From contig NZ_CP114871.1 of the NCBI RefSeq assembly GCF_027474405.1, positions 806,001-870,000 on the forward strand: a stretch of DNA of 64,000 bases. The letters run 5' to 3'. Shown piece after piece: positions 39,290-45,549 of this stretch. The stretch is from Caulobacter sp. NIBR2454 (GTDB taxonomy: Bacteria; Pseudomonadota; Alphaproteobacteria; Caulobacterales; Caulobacteraceae). Numbering within the stretch: position 1 is the stretch's first letter; each line of letters opens with the position of its first letter. Below the pieces are notes generated by a model. That model had not been told where the DNA came from and did no database searches. It saw only the letters and a list, made by a program, of their open reading frames with translations. Made by a program: the position numbers and the translations under genes.

Positions 39290-39508
39290 CTACGTCCTTT
39301 CCGAACCGCTGGTGCGCCGCCGGTACTCGTCGACCGGCAGGCCGCCGACTCCCCAATCCTCGAAAGCCACTTCGTCTATGACGACGAAGGTTGTGGCGGG
39401 CGACTTGTCGAGCACCTGGACGAGAAGGTCGGTGACGCCCGCGATCAGTTTGGCCTTCTGCTCGCGCGTGGCGCCCTCGCGGGTGATCTTGATGTTGACG
39501 TAAGGCAC
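39290..39508 (-). CDS. 4-oxalocrotonate tautomerase-family protein
   Basis: This 72-residue protein starts at GTG (39508), preceded by GGAGAG. Removal of the initiator would expose the catalytic Pro-1 in PYVNIKITREGATREQ, the hallmark of the tautomerase superfamily. TTFVVIDEVAFEDWGVGG matches the family C-terminal half. It is the last gene of a set with an NTF2-like protein and a GST. Its substrate is unknown. Confidence 0.85.
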   Translation of the reverse strand: MPYVNIKITREGATREQKAKLIAGVTDLLVQVLDKSPATTFVVIDEVAFEDWGVGGLPVDEYRRRTSGSERT

Positions 39509-39521
39509 TGTGGCTCTCCGG

Positions 39522-39902
39522 CTAGGCTTGGCGCTCGATGATCTGGAAGATCTTGGCGATGATCCGCCACTGGCCGTCGGTGCGGACCAGCGACAGGAAA
39601 TCGACAAAATCCCGGTCCCCGATCGAGCATCGGACCCTGGCGTGGGCGGTGTTGTCTCCGGCCAGCTGGATCTCGTCGATGTGATCTCGCCTCGGCTCGC
39701 CTCGCGAAGCGGGCGATTGCCTGGCCGCGACGACGGGCAGGTACTCGTCCATGGTCCTGTGGAGGAGCGGCGTTTCGTCGGCCGTCGCGTAGAGGGCTTT
39801 GGGATGAAAGACCGACGCCAGCTTCTCGACATCGCAGTGGTGGAGGCCGTCGAAATAGTCCGCGAGGACTTCGCTGATCTCGGCGAAGGCGGCGGCGGTC
39901 AT
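39522..39902 (-). CDS. NTF2/SnoaL-like protein (putative lumazine-binding type)
   Basis: This 126-residue protein has the cystatin-like NTF2 fold pattern: an N-terminal helix (VLADYFDGLHHCDVEKLASVF), HPKALYAT, and a C-terminal beta sheet (FVDFLSLVRTDGQWRIIAKIF). Similar proteins act as small isomerases, hydrolases or ligand binders. It overlaps the GST gene by ATGA and precedes the tautomerase gene by 14 bases, implying one transcript. Confidence 0.8.
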   Translation of the reverse strand: MTAAAFAEISEVLADYFDGLHHCDVEKLASVFHPKALYATADETPLLHRTMDEYLPVVAARQSPASRGEPRRDHIDEIQLAGDNTAHARVRCSIGDRDFVDFLSLVRTDGQWRIIAKIFQIIERQA

Positions 39903-40516
39903 GCGGCGGCCTTCAGCAGGCCTTCCTGCGTCAGGGCGGCCTGGACCGACGGGCGCTCGCCCATGCGGGCCATGAAGTCGGACACGCGCGGCCAGTCCTG
40001 GAGTTCGAAACCGATGAACCCCGCCCAGTTGAGGACGACGAACAGGTAGACGTCCGCCACCGACATGCGATCACCGAGAAGATAGGCGCTCCCGCCATCC
40101 AGCATCCGCTCCACCTCCCCGACGCGGCGGCTCAAATGAGCCTGGGCGGAGGCCAAGCGGTCCCCAGTCGCCTCGCCTTGGAAGAAGGGCGAGAACGCCT
40201 TGTGGAGCTCCGAGGAGATGAAGTTCAGCGCCTCTTGAAGCCGCACCCGATCCCAGCTTCCGGCGGGCGGCGTCAGCAACCCCGGCTCCAGGTCGCCCAG
40301 ATACTGGAGCAGCGCGGGGTTCTCCGTGATCACCCGGCCGTCGTCGAGTTCCAGCGCCGGCACGTATCCGCGCGGGTTTACGGCGCGATAGTCGCGGCCG
40401 TCCTCGGTCCGGCCCGCGTCGGTATCGACGCTGACCGCCGTGAAGTCCCGGCCAAGCTCGATGAGAACGATCCGGGACGCGAGCGAGCAGGCTCCCGGCT
40501 TGAAGTAGAGGCGCAT
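39899..40516 (-). CDS. Glutathione S-transferase, beta-like class
   Basis: This 205-residue GST has the thioredoxin-like N-terminal domain MRLYFKPGACSLASRIVL with a Cys at position 9, typical of bacterial beta-class enzymes, and GYVPALELDDGRVITENPALLQYL as the glutathione site. The all-helical C-terminal domain contains GDRMSVADVYLFVVLNW. It is the first gene of a three-gene operon divergent from an HxlR regulator, so it is probably induced by electrophiles or quinones. Confidence 0.9.
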   Translation of the reverse strand: MRLYFKPGACSLASRIVLIELGRDFTAVSVDTDAGRTEDGRDYRAVNPRGYVPALELDDGRVITENPALLQYLGDLEPGLLTPPAGSWDRVRLQEALNFISSELHKAFSPFFQGEATGDRLASAQAHLSRRVGEVERMLDGGSAYLLGDRMSVADVYLFVVLNWAGFIGFELQDWPRVSDFMARMGERPSVQAALTQEGLLKAAA

Positions 40517-40576
40517 CGGAAAGACTCCCGTTGAAAACAGGAGGCAGACCTAGGGCCCCCGATTTCCATCGCCAAC

Positions 40577-40622
40577 CAGGTTTCTGATGGTAACCTGATT
40601 ATCGAGTTTCTCACCGGTAACC
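40577..40622. promoter_or_regulatory. Candidate HxlR operator region in a divergent promoter
   Basis: CAGGTT (40577-40582) and AACCTG (40592-40597) form an inverted repeat, and GGTAACC occurs at 40589-40595 and again at 40616-40622. The region lies between the GST start (40516) and the HxlR start (40637), where a shared regulator would bind. Confidence 0.5.
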
Positions 40623-40636
40623 GAGACGGCCTCCTC

Positions 40637-40996
40637 ATGAGCCTCAAGATGCGCAAGAACCGCGGCGCGCCGCCGCCTGAGCCGTGCGACCTGACGGAGT
40701 GCATGGCGGTGCTTTCCGGGGCCTGGGCGGCGAACGTCATCTGGCATCTGCGCGAAGGGCCTCGGCGGTTCAGCGAGCTTCGCGCCGACATTCCGCCGGT
40801 TTCAGCCAAGGTCTTGTCCCAGCGGCTGCGAGAGCTGCGAGATCGGGGCGTGCTGGAACGCCAAGTCCTGCCGACCTCGCCGCCTTCGGTGGAATACGCC
40901 CTGACCCCGCTCGGCGGCGAGCTCATTCCCGCTCTCACGGCGATCGTAGAGGTGGGGCATCGCCTGAAGTCGAGGGACGTCGGTTCAGGGCGGTGA
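40637..40996 (+). CDS. HxlR family transcriptional regulator
   Basis: This 119-residue winged-helix regulator has the HxlR pattern: C17 (EPCDLTECM), GAWAANVIWHLREGPRRFSELRADIP, VSAKVLSQRLRELRDRGVLER and VEYALTPLGGEL. In the related YodB and HypR proteins a Cys near this position senses quinones or hypochlorite, so redox or electrophile sensing is plausible. A second Cys (C22) is five residues away. It is transcribed divergently from the GST operon, which is its likely target. Confidence 0.88.
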   Translation: MSLKMRKNRGAPPPEPCDLTECMAVLSGAWAANVIWHLREGPRRFSELRADIPPVSAKVLSQRLRELRDRGVLERQVLPTSPPSVEYALTPLGGELIPALTAIVEVGHRLKSRDVGSGR

Positions 40997-41137
40997 ACGT
41001 CAACCGCCGACGCAGCGCGCGCGGCGGTCAGTCAGGTTCGCGCCCTCGGTCTCCAGAAAATCGCCGAACGGATCGGAGCGTTTCACCCTCAGGGAGCTGG
41101 CCGGTGTGATGCAGGAAGGAAGAACCGCTCGCTAAGC

Positions 41138-41201
41138 GTGCATGGCTATTTATGTCCATGCACAAGAGTGACATTTTCTGCATGATATTGATAAATCATG
41201 C
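41138..41201. repeat. Two AT-rich hairpins upstream of an unrecognised gene
   Basis: GTGCATGG (41138-41145) pairs with CCATGCAC (41156-41163), and GCATGAT (41180-41186) pairs with ATCATGC (41195-41201). They mark the beginning of the less GC-rich stretch and could be operators or RNA hairpins for the gene at 41249. The rest of 40997-41248 holds no supported gene. Confidence 0.4.
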
Positions 41202-41248
41202 GTAGATTGATAGATTTGAGCCCGGCGCTTTGGCTTGGGAGTTGATCA

Positions 41249-41911
41249 ATGGCGTTTAGAGCTGATGAGGCTGCGTCTAGCAGGTTTCAAGAGGTCAAAA
41301 ATTACCTCGTGCCCAGGGACTTTGACCCAAAGCAGCGCGAGGAAGCGGAAGCCGCGTTGCAAGAGATCGTTTCAGACCTTGGGCCGGCCGTTGATGGCTA
41401 TCCCACTTGGCATCCGTTGGTCGCAAACCATGATGGCAGGCATCCGGAGACTTATCCGAGCGATCGATGCGGCTATATCGGTCTGGACCATACTAGGTAC
41501 TTTGCGCATGGGTTTATCACGTGCCCTTACGACGACGGCCAGCGGGTTATAGATTCCGCTCAAAGGCTGCTCGAAGTGCCTTGCGCGTCAATCAGCGCCG
41601 AGCGTCTTGATGTGCCGTTCTATTCCCAAATGGCCACCCCAATCCTCGTGCGTTGCAAGTGGTCGGAAGGCCTGGAGCAGAACCTTACGATCCCTAAACG
41701 TTGGGCCGTGCCGCTGATGCTAGAGCAGGAATTGCCAGTGTGGCGGTGGGCTCAGCGCGCCGAGACGTGGGAGACTATGCGGCCATATCTGCTAGGTCGT
41801 CCTCACGGCAATCGATCATCGTTGTTCGTTACTCAAGAAACCGCAATCGCCATTAAGGGCATATACTTGGCAATGACCGAGTCCGGCATGTTCGGCCCTT
41901 TAAAGGGCTGA
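41249..41911 (+). CDS. Unrecognised 220-residue cytosolic protein in a lower-GC island
   Basis: The product is not recognised. The start follows GGAG with seven-base spacing. The protein is soluble, without signal peptide or membrane segments. It has a Glu-rich helical beginning (residues 20-40) and a Trp/His/Cys-rich middle with YPTWHPLV, SDRCGYIGLDHTRYF and HGFITCPYDDG. These conserved-looking His, Cys and Asp residues hint at metal binding or hydrolase activity but match no motif known to me. Codon use and GC content are clearly lower than in neighbours, suggesting horizontal acquisition. A hairpin follows the stop. Confidence 0.75.
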   Translation: MAFRADEAASSRFQEVKNYLVPRDFDPKQREEAEAALQEIVSDLGPAVDGYPTWHPLVANHDGRHPETYPSDRCGYIGLDHTRYFAHGFITCPYDDGQRVIDSAQRLLEVPCASISAERLDVPFYSQMATPILVRCKWSEGLEQNLTIPKRWAVPLMLEQELPVWRWAQRAETWETMRPYLLGRPHGNRSSLFVTQETAIAIKGIYLAMTESGMFGPLKG

Positions 41912-41984
41912 ACGAGATGCGGTTGGCGGCGTTGGCATCGGACTCGTCTGGGTACTTCGTGGGGGTACCCACAAACGCCTTTGG

Positions 41985-42008
41985 CGCCCGTCGCTTGCGC
42001 GACGGGCG
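41985..42008 (+). terminator. Strong hairpin downstream of the 220-residue gene
   Basis: A 10-bp perfect stem (CGCCCGTCGC with GCGACGGGCG) closes a four-base TTGC loop, 73 bases after the stop. Only TT follows, so termination would be weak. It is preceded by a second small repeat (TGGGTAC with GTACCCA). Confidence 0.4.
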
Positions 42009-42056
42009 TTACACCTATGGACAATGAGTGCTCACCGGCCCATTGGCCGCCGCCGT

Positions 42057-42197
42057 TTATTTTAGCAAGGCGGTGCGGAGCTCGATCAACGCCGTTGCGA
42101 GTTGGAGCGCGGCGGTTTGCCAGGCGAGTACTGCAGCAAGCAGTCCCACCAGCGCCGTCAGCAATCCAAGAATTGCAATGGCGAGCCCGATCTGCAT
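42057..42197 (-). CDS. 46-residue hydrophobic peptide, probable single-span membrane protein
   Basis: ATG at 42197 is preceded by CTCGGAGAG and the frame closes with TAA at 42057-42059. The peptide begins MQIGLAIAILGLLTALVG and has one long uninterrupted hydrophobic stretch (residues 3-26), then an amphipathic helix ending in IELRTALLK. It is antisense-oriented to the 220-residue gene and within the lower-GC island. Size and plan fit small membrane proteins, holin-like peptides or type I toxins; none can be chosen. Good ribosome-binding site and a clean membrane profile support a real gene. Confidence 0.5.
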   Translation of the reverse strand: MQIGLAIAILGLLTALVGLLAAVLAWQTAALQLATALIELRTALLK

Positions 42198-42344
42198 CTA
42201 GCTCTCCGAGGATGCAGCACCAAATGCCCGCCTGACCAGAGGTCAGCGAGTTTGCTTTTTCGGTGCTGAGGATGCCCACAGTGCGGGGGCGCGCTATCCG
42301 ACGAGCGCTAAAGGTCGCCGGAAATTCAATGTCATTACGACAAT

Positions 42345-42371
42345 AAAAAACCCCGCGCGGAAGGCGTGGGG
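42345..42371 (-). terminator. Intrinsic terminator in the lower-GC island
   Basis: On the minus strand CCCCACGC, a five-base loop and GCGCGGGG form a stem with a single A-C mismatch, followed directly by TTTTTTATTG. It is a good Rho-independent terminator, showing that something is transcribed leftward across 42.4-42.7 kb. Confidence 0.65.
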
Positions 42372-42432
42372 TCGAAAACGTTTTGCGGGCTACTTTGGCG
42401 TCTGGAGGTCGCGCTACCTCAGTAGCTCGCCC
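42345..42432 (-). ncRNA. Candidate structured RNA ending in an intrinsic terminator
   Basis: On the minus strand a nested fold is visible: GGGC/GCCC (42432-42429 with 42390-42387), CTACT/AGTAG and GAGGT/ACCTC (42420-42416 with 42409-42405). It is followed by a terminator stem (42371-42351, one mismatch) and TTTTTT. No credible reading frame ends just before the terminator. The 5' end is unknown; the transcript could start anywhere up to about 42700. It could be a regulatory RNA of the island. Confidence 0.35.
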
Positions 42433-42569
42433 AAATCGCCTATCAAGGCTCGCAAGCTAATTGAAACCGGCTCTAAGAACAAGAGGGGAACGCTACCGCA
42501 CTGCGGGTCGCCGAGCGTCCTCGCAGAAAACGACAGTCAATCACAATAGGCCCTCTTAGCGTGCCGAAG

Positions 42570-42708
42570 TCAAATTGGGTGTGAACGGGCCCACCACACG
42601 CTACTCCCGAGACCGATACTCTCGCTACTCCGGGACCCAAATCGGAGACTCCGGAGACATTTTCCGGCCGGCTTATCCGCTCCCTCCGGCGGTATGGGAG
42701 GATAGGTC
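42570..42708 (-). pseudogene. Short orphan reading frame, probable 5' remnant of a gene divergent from thiD
   Basis: GGAAGGAGGCGTGAGC precedes an ATG at 42708, one of the best ribosome-binding sites in the window, but the frame closes after only 46 codons. It begins MTYPPIPPEGADKPAGKC in GC-rich sequence and continues as low-quality Ser/Arg-rich sequence once the base composition drops at about 42650. The likeliest reading is the true start of a gene whose body was replaced or removed when the lower-GC stretch arrived. A genuine short peptide is possible. Confidence 0.4.
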
Positions 42709-42903
42709 ATGCTCACGCCTCCTTCCTTCCTCACCGACCCGCTGATCCGCCTGTCCGGGCGCGTCGGCGACGCCCCGACCGCCTCCACGCCGCGCGACGG
42801 CGCCCGCCACGCGGGGCCGTCGGTGCGGGTGCTTGTCCCCGACCCCTATGCGGCGCGTCGTCCGGTGGAGACAGTGGGCGCCGTCGCGGCTAGAACCGGG
42901 GCC

Positions 42904-43731
42904 ATGAGCGCCGCTCCCTCCATCCCTTCCGCTTCGGCCAAGCGCGGCCGCGTCCTGATCATCGCCGGCTCCGATTCCGGCGGCGGGGCGGGCATCCAGG
43001 CCGACATCAAGACGGTCACCGCCCTGGGCGGCTATGCGGCCACCGCCATCACCGCCATCACCGTGCAGAACACCCTTGGCGTGACCGGCGTGCATCCCAT
43101 TCCCGTGGACGTGATCGAGGCCCAGGGCCGGGCGGTGCTGGACGATATCGGCGCCGACGCCATCAAGACCGGCATGCTGGGCGATGTGGAGACGGTGCAG
43201 GCCGTGGCCCGCCTGATCCTGACCGCCGGAGGCGTGCCCGCCGTGATCGACCCGGTGATGATCGCCAAGGGCGGCGCGGCCCTGCTTCCGACCGAGGCGG
43301 TCGAGGCGGTGCGTCATCTGCTGGTTCCGCGCGCGGCCCTGCTGACCCCCAATGCGCCGGAAGCCGCGACCCTCACCGGCCTGACGGTCGAGACCACCGA
43401 CGACCTGCGCCGCGCGGGCGAGGCCCTGCTGGGCCTGGGCGCGGCGGCGGTGCTGATGAAGGGCGGCCATATCGAAGGCGACCGGGTCATCGACCTGCTG
43501 ATCACCCCGGCCGGCGAGACGGTGTTCGAGGGCGAGCGCATCGACACCCGCCACACCCACGGCACCGGCTGCACCCTGGCCAGCGCCTGCGCGACCGGCC
43601 TGGCCCAGGGCCTGCCCCTGACCGAGGCGGTGGCCCGCGCCTGGAACTACGTCCACGAAGCCATGCTCCGCGCCCCCGGTTTCGGCGCCGGCCACGGCCC
43701 GCTGGATCACGGATGGACGATGCGGGGGTGA
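42904..43731 (+). CDS. thiD: Hydroxymethylpyrimidine/phosphomethylpyrimidine kinase ThiD
   Basis: This 275-residue ribokinase-fold enzyme phosphorylates HMP and HMP-phosphate for thiamine synthesis. It shows GSDSGGGAGIQADIKTVTALG at the N terminus, AIKTGMLGDVETV, the DPVMIAKGG segment and the late catalytic block HTHGTGCTLASACATGLA. The start at 42904 is chosen because conserved sequence begins about 12 residues later; a longer open frame from 42709 covers promoter-like DNA. No TPP riboswitch was recognised upstream. Confidence 0.92.
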   Translation: MSAAPSIPSASAKRGRVLIIAGSDSGGGAGIQADIKTVTALGGYAATAITAITVQNTLGVTGVHPIPVDVIEAQGRAVLDDIGADAIKTGMLGDVETVQAVARLILTAGGVPAVIDPVMIAKGGAALLPTEAVEAVRHLLVPRAALLTPNAPEAATLTGLTVETTDDLRRAGEALLGLGAAAVLMKGGHIEGDRVIDLLITPAGETVFEGERIDTRHTHGTGCTLASACATGLAQGLPLTEAVARAWNYVHEAMLRAPGFGAGHGPLDHGWTMRG

Positions 43732-43752
43732 AGATGATGACGATGATGTCCT

Positions 43753-43781
43753 TCTCCTCACCCGCTTCGCAGGGGAGGAGA
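43753..43781 (+). promoter_or_regulatory. Hairpin holding the ribosome-binding site of the next gene
   Basis: TCTCCTCACCC (43753-43763) can pair with GGGGAGGAGA (43772-43781) around a GCTTCGCA loop. The purine-rich arm is also the Shine-Dalgarno sequence of the gene starting at 43786, so folding would hide it. The sequence resembles the CTC-rich repeats flanking the DUF559 gene. Confidence 0.45.
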
Positions 43782-43785
43782 TGCG

Positions 43786-44367
43786 ATGACCGACCTTAAC
43801 CGCCGCCTCGAAGCCATCCTGCGCGCCACGCCTCAGCTGATGACGGTGATGCGGACCGCGCGGGGCCTGGATCTGCCGGACTGGCTGATCTTTTCCGGCG
43901 CCATCTACCAGCCGGTGTGGAACCACCTGACCGGCCGGCCCGCCGACTATGGGATCAAGGACTACGACCTGGGCTATTTCGACCCGTCGGACCTGTCCTA
44001 TGAGGCCGAGGACGTGATCATCCGCCAGGTCGCCGCCGCCTTCGATGAACCGCTCAGTTCGATGGTCGAGGTGCGCAACCAGGCCCGCGTCCACCTGTGG
44101 TTCGAACACCGCTTCCGCGAGCCCTACGTCCCGCTGCCCAACTCGTCCGAGGCCCTGACCCGCTTCGTGGCGCCGGCCTTTTCGGTGGGCGCGCGGCTGG
44201 AGGACGACGACTCCCTGACCATCGTCGCGCCCTTTGGGCTGGAGGACCTGTTCTCCATGACCCTGCGCCCCAATCCCCATCGTCAGAAGGCGACCGGCTG
44301 GGACAAGGTCGTGGCCTCCGCCCGCGCCCGCTGGCCGGAACTGACAGTGGTGGAGGAGGAGGACTAG
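43786..44367 (+). CDS. Nucleotidyltransferase-fold family protein (DUF925/COG3575)
   Basis: This 193-residue protein fits a nucleotidyltransferase-superfamily group of unknown substrate. Markers are LPDWLIFSGAIYQPVWN, IKDYDLGYFDPSDLSYE with the acidic DxD-like pair, NQARVHLWFEHRFREPY and FAPFGLEDLFSMTLRPN-like sequence near the end. It may add nucleotides to a small molecule, protein or nucleic acid; biochemical roles are not established. Its ribosome-binding site is in a repeat-like hairpin. It lies 54 bases after thiD. Confidence 0.78.
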   Translation: MTDLNRRLEAILRATPQLMTVMRTARGLDLPDWLIFSGAIYQPVWNHLTGRPADYGIKDYDLGYFDPSDLSYEAEDVIIRQVAAAFDEPLSSMVEVRNQARVHLWFEHRFREPYVPLPNSSEALTRFVAPAFSVGARLEDDDSLTIVAPFGLEDLFSMTLRPNPHRQKATGWDKVVASARARWPELTVVEEED

Positions 44368-44379
44368 AGGTTATCCGCC

Positions 44380-44483
44380 TTCCTCGCCCTTGTGGCGAGG
44401 ATCCCTGTATCGGCGGGCATTGCGCTTGGGCGAAGCGCGCCGTCGCTACGGACGCAGGGACCCTCGCCACAAGGGCGAGGGAA
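44380..44483. repeat. Dispersed palindromic repeat element (about 104 bp)
   Basis: The left end carries CCTCGCCCTTGTGGCGAGG and the right end its inverted near-copy, CCTCGCCACAAGGGCGAGG. CCCTG and CAGGG continue the symmetry inward. Each end is a hairpin on its own. It fills the gap between two convergent genes and may act as a two-way terminator. Confidence 0.7.
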
Positions 44484-44531
44484 GCAGGGAAAACGGGAGG
44501 GCGAGATCAGCCCAGCCCACGCGTGAAAAGC

Positions 44532-44978
44532 TCACCGCCGATAGACGTCCCGGTCGACGATTTCCATCCAGCGGTCGACCCCGTCCAGGGGCTTGAAGCC
44601 GAACTGGGCGTACAGGCCGTGGGCGTCGGCGGTGGCCAGGTGCCTGCGGCGCAGACCCTGCAGGTCGGGATGCTCGGTGAAGGCCCGCATGATCGCCTTG
44701 CCCAGGCCGTGGCCGCGATGGGCCTCGTCCACGAACACGTCGCACAGCCAGGCGAAGGTCGCCCGGTCGGTGACCACCCGGGCCATGGCCGCCATCTCGC
44801 CCGACGGGGCGTAGACGCCAAAGGCCAGGCTGTTGCGCACGGCCTTCTCCAGCGTGGCGCGGGGGATGCCCTGCGCCCAATAGCTTTCCTGGCCGATCCA
44901 CTGGTGGGCGCGGTCCAGGTCGATGCGGTCCTGATCGTCGCTGACGACGTAGCCGGCGTGGGTGAGTTCGTAGGTCAT
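44532..44978 (-). CDS. GNAT family N-acetyltransferase
   Basis: This 148-residue protein has the GNAT acetyl-CoA site AHRGHGLGKAIMRAF (motif A: R/Q-x-x-G-x-G/A), preceded by FAWLCDVFVDE and followed by DAHGLYAQFGFKPLDG. Length is normal for a single-domain acetyltransferase. Family and position do not reveal the substrate; amino acids, peptides or polyamine-like molecules are possible. Confidence 0.88.
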   Translation of the reverse strand: MTYELTHAGYVVSDDQDRIDLDRAHQWIGQESYWAQGIPRATLEKAVRNSLAFGVYAPSGEMAAMARVVTDRATFAWLCDVFVDEAHRGHGLGKAIMRAFTEHPDLQGLRRRHLATADAHGLYAQFGFKPLDGVDRWMEIVDRDVYRR

Positions 44979-44995
44979 GGCCGGCCTTAAACGCC

Positions 44996-45027
44996 AAAAC
45001 CCCGCCCGGCGGAAGCGCCGGGCGGGG
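44996..45027 (-). terminator. Intrinsic terminator of the small exported protein gene
   Basis: A 12-bp perfect stem (CCCCGCCCGGCG at 45000-45011 with CGCCGGGCGGGG at 45016-45027) is followed on the minus strand by TTTTGG. It lies 29 bases after the stop at 45056 and just upstream of the GNAT gene. Confidence 0.85.
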
Positions 45028-45055
45028 CTGCGGGCCGAGGGTTATCCCTCAGGGC

Positions 45056-45403
45056 CTAGTAGCGGTTACGATCGCCGTAGCCGTAGCCGTAACGGTCGCC
45101 ATCGCGGCGCTCGTAGCGGACGGCGGCGGCCAGTCGGTCGAAGCGGCGATCCAGGTCGGCGCGCTCCCAGTTGTTCAGGCCGCCGCGGCGGTAGCGGTTC
45201 TCGAGACGGTTCAGGTCGCGGAACTCGGCGCGCAGACGATAGGCCTCGCTGCGGGTGATCTGGCCGTTGCGGACGCCTTGGTCGATGCGGCGGTCCAGGT
45301 TGGCCTGACGGTTGTTGATCGACTGCCAGGATTGGGCCATGGCGGGAACGGTCGTGGCCGCCAGGGCCGACACCGCGACGATCGAGAGCAGGATCTTTTT
45401 CAT
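45056..45403 (-). CDS. Small exported Arg/Tyr-rich protein
   Basis: This 115-residue protein has a clear signal peptide (residues 1-23, AMAQ) followed by a charged helical domain (SINNRQANLDRRIDQGVRNG, LRAEFRDLNRLENRYRRGG) and a Tyr/Gly/Arg/Asp tail. Short proteins of this type are common in Caulobacterales and Sphingomonadales envelopes; no function is known. An intrinsic terminator follows. The upstream region contains the palindrome CAGGTTCGTGAACCTG, related to the GTTCAG sites at 32084-32112. Confidence 0.78.
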   Translation of the reverse strand: MKKILLSIVAVSALAATTVPAMAQSWQSINNRQANLDRRIDQGVRNGQITRSEAYRLRAEFRDLNRLENRYRRGGLNNWERADLDRRFDRLAAAVRYERRDGDRYGYGYGDRNRY

Positions 45404-45503
45404 GGTCGGTTCCTCTTGAACTCACGCCGTCCCGTTGACGACGTTGGGGCAAGAAGAACACGCGAAGCCTGAAACGGTTCTGACGCGCTCGTTATGTTGC
45501 GTT

Positions 45504-45519
45504 CAGGTTCGTGAACCTG
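45504..45519. promoter_or_regulatory. 16-bp palindrome (GTTCAGG-type) between divergently used regions
   Basis: CAGGTTC and GAACCTG (45504-45510 and 45513-45519) are exact inverted repeats around GT, about 100 bases upstream of the small exported protein start. The GTTCAG core also occurs upstream of the genes at 32156 and 47988. Confidence 0.45.
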
Positions 45520-45549
45520 GGCGAGTGCTTGAGGCGGCGGCGTCTATGC

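Noticed and set aside
42201..42547. Open + strand frame of about 115 codons inside the lower-GC island
   Set aside because: It lacks any ATG or GTG with a ribosome-binding site, is extremely basic and overlaps the minus-strand terminator and RNA fold.
42709..42903. 65-residue N-terminal extension of ThiD
   Set aside because: It is low-complexity, unlike ThiD families, and covers the divergent promoter region; the start at 42904 gives normal length.
45056..45461. Alternative frame opposite the small exported protein encoding an Arg-rich product
   Set aside because: It is the shadow of a gene with a clear signal peptide, ribosome-binding region and terminator on the minus strand.
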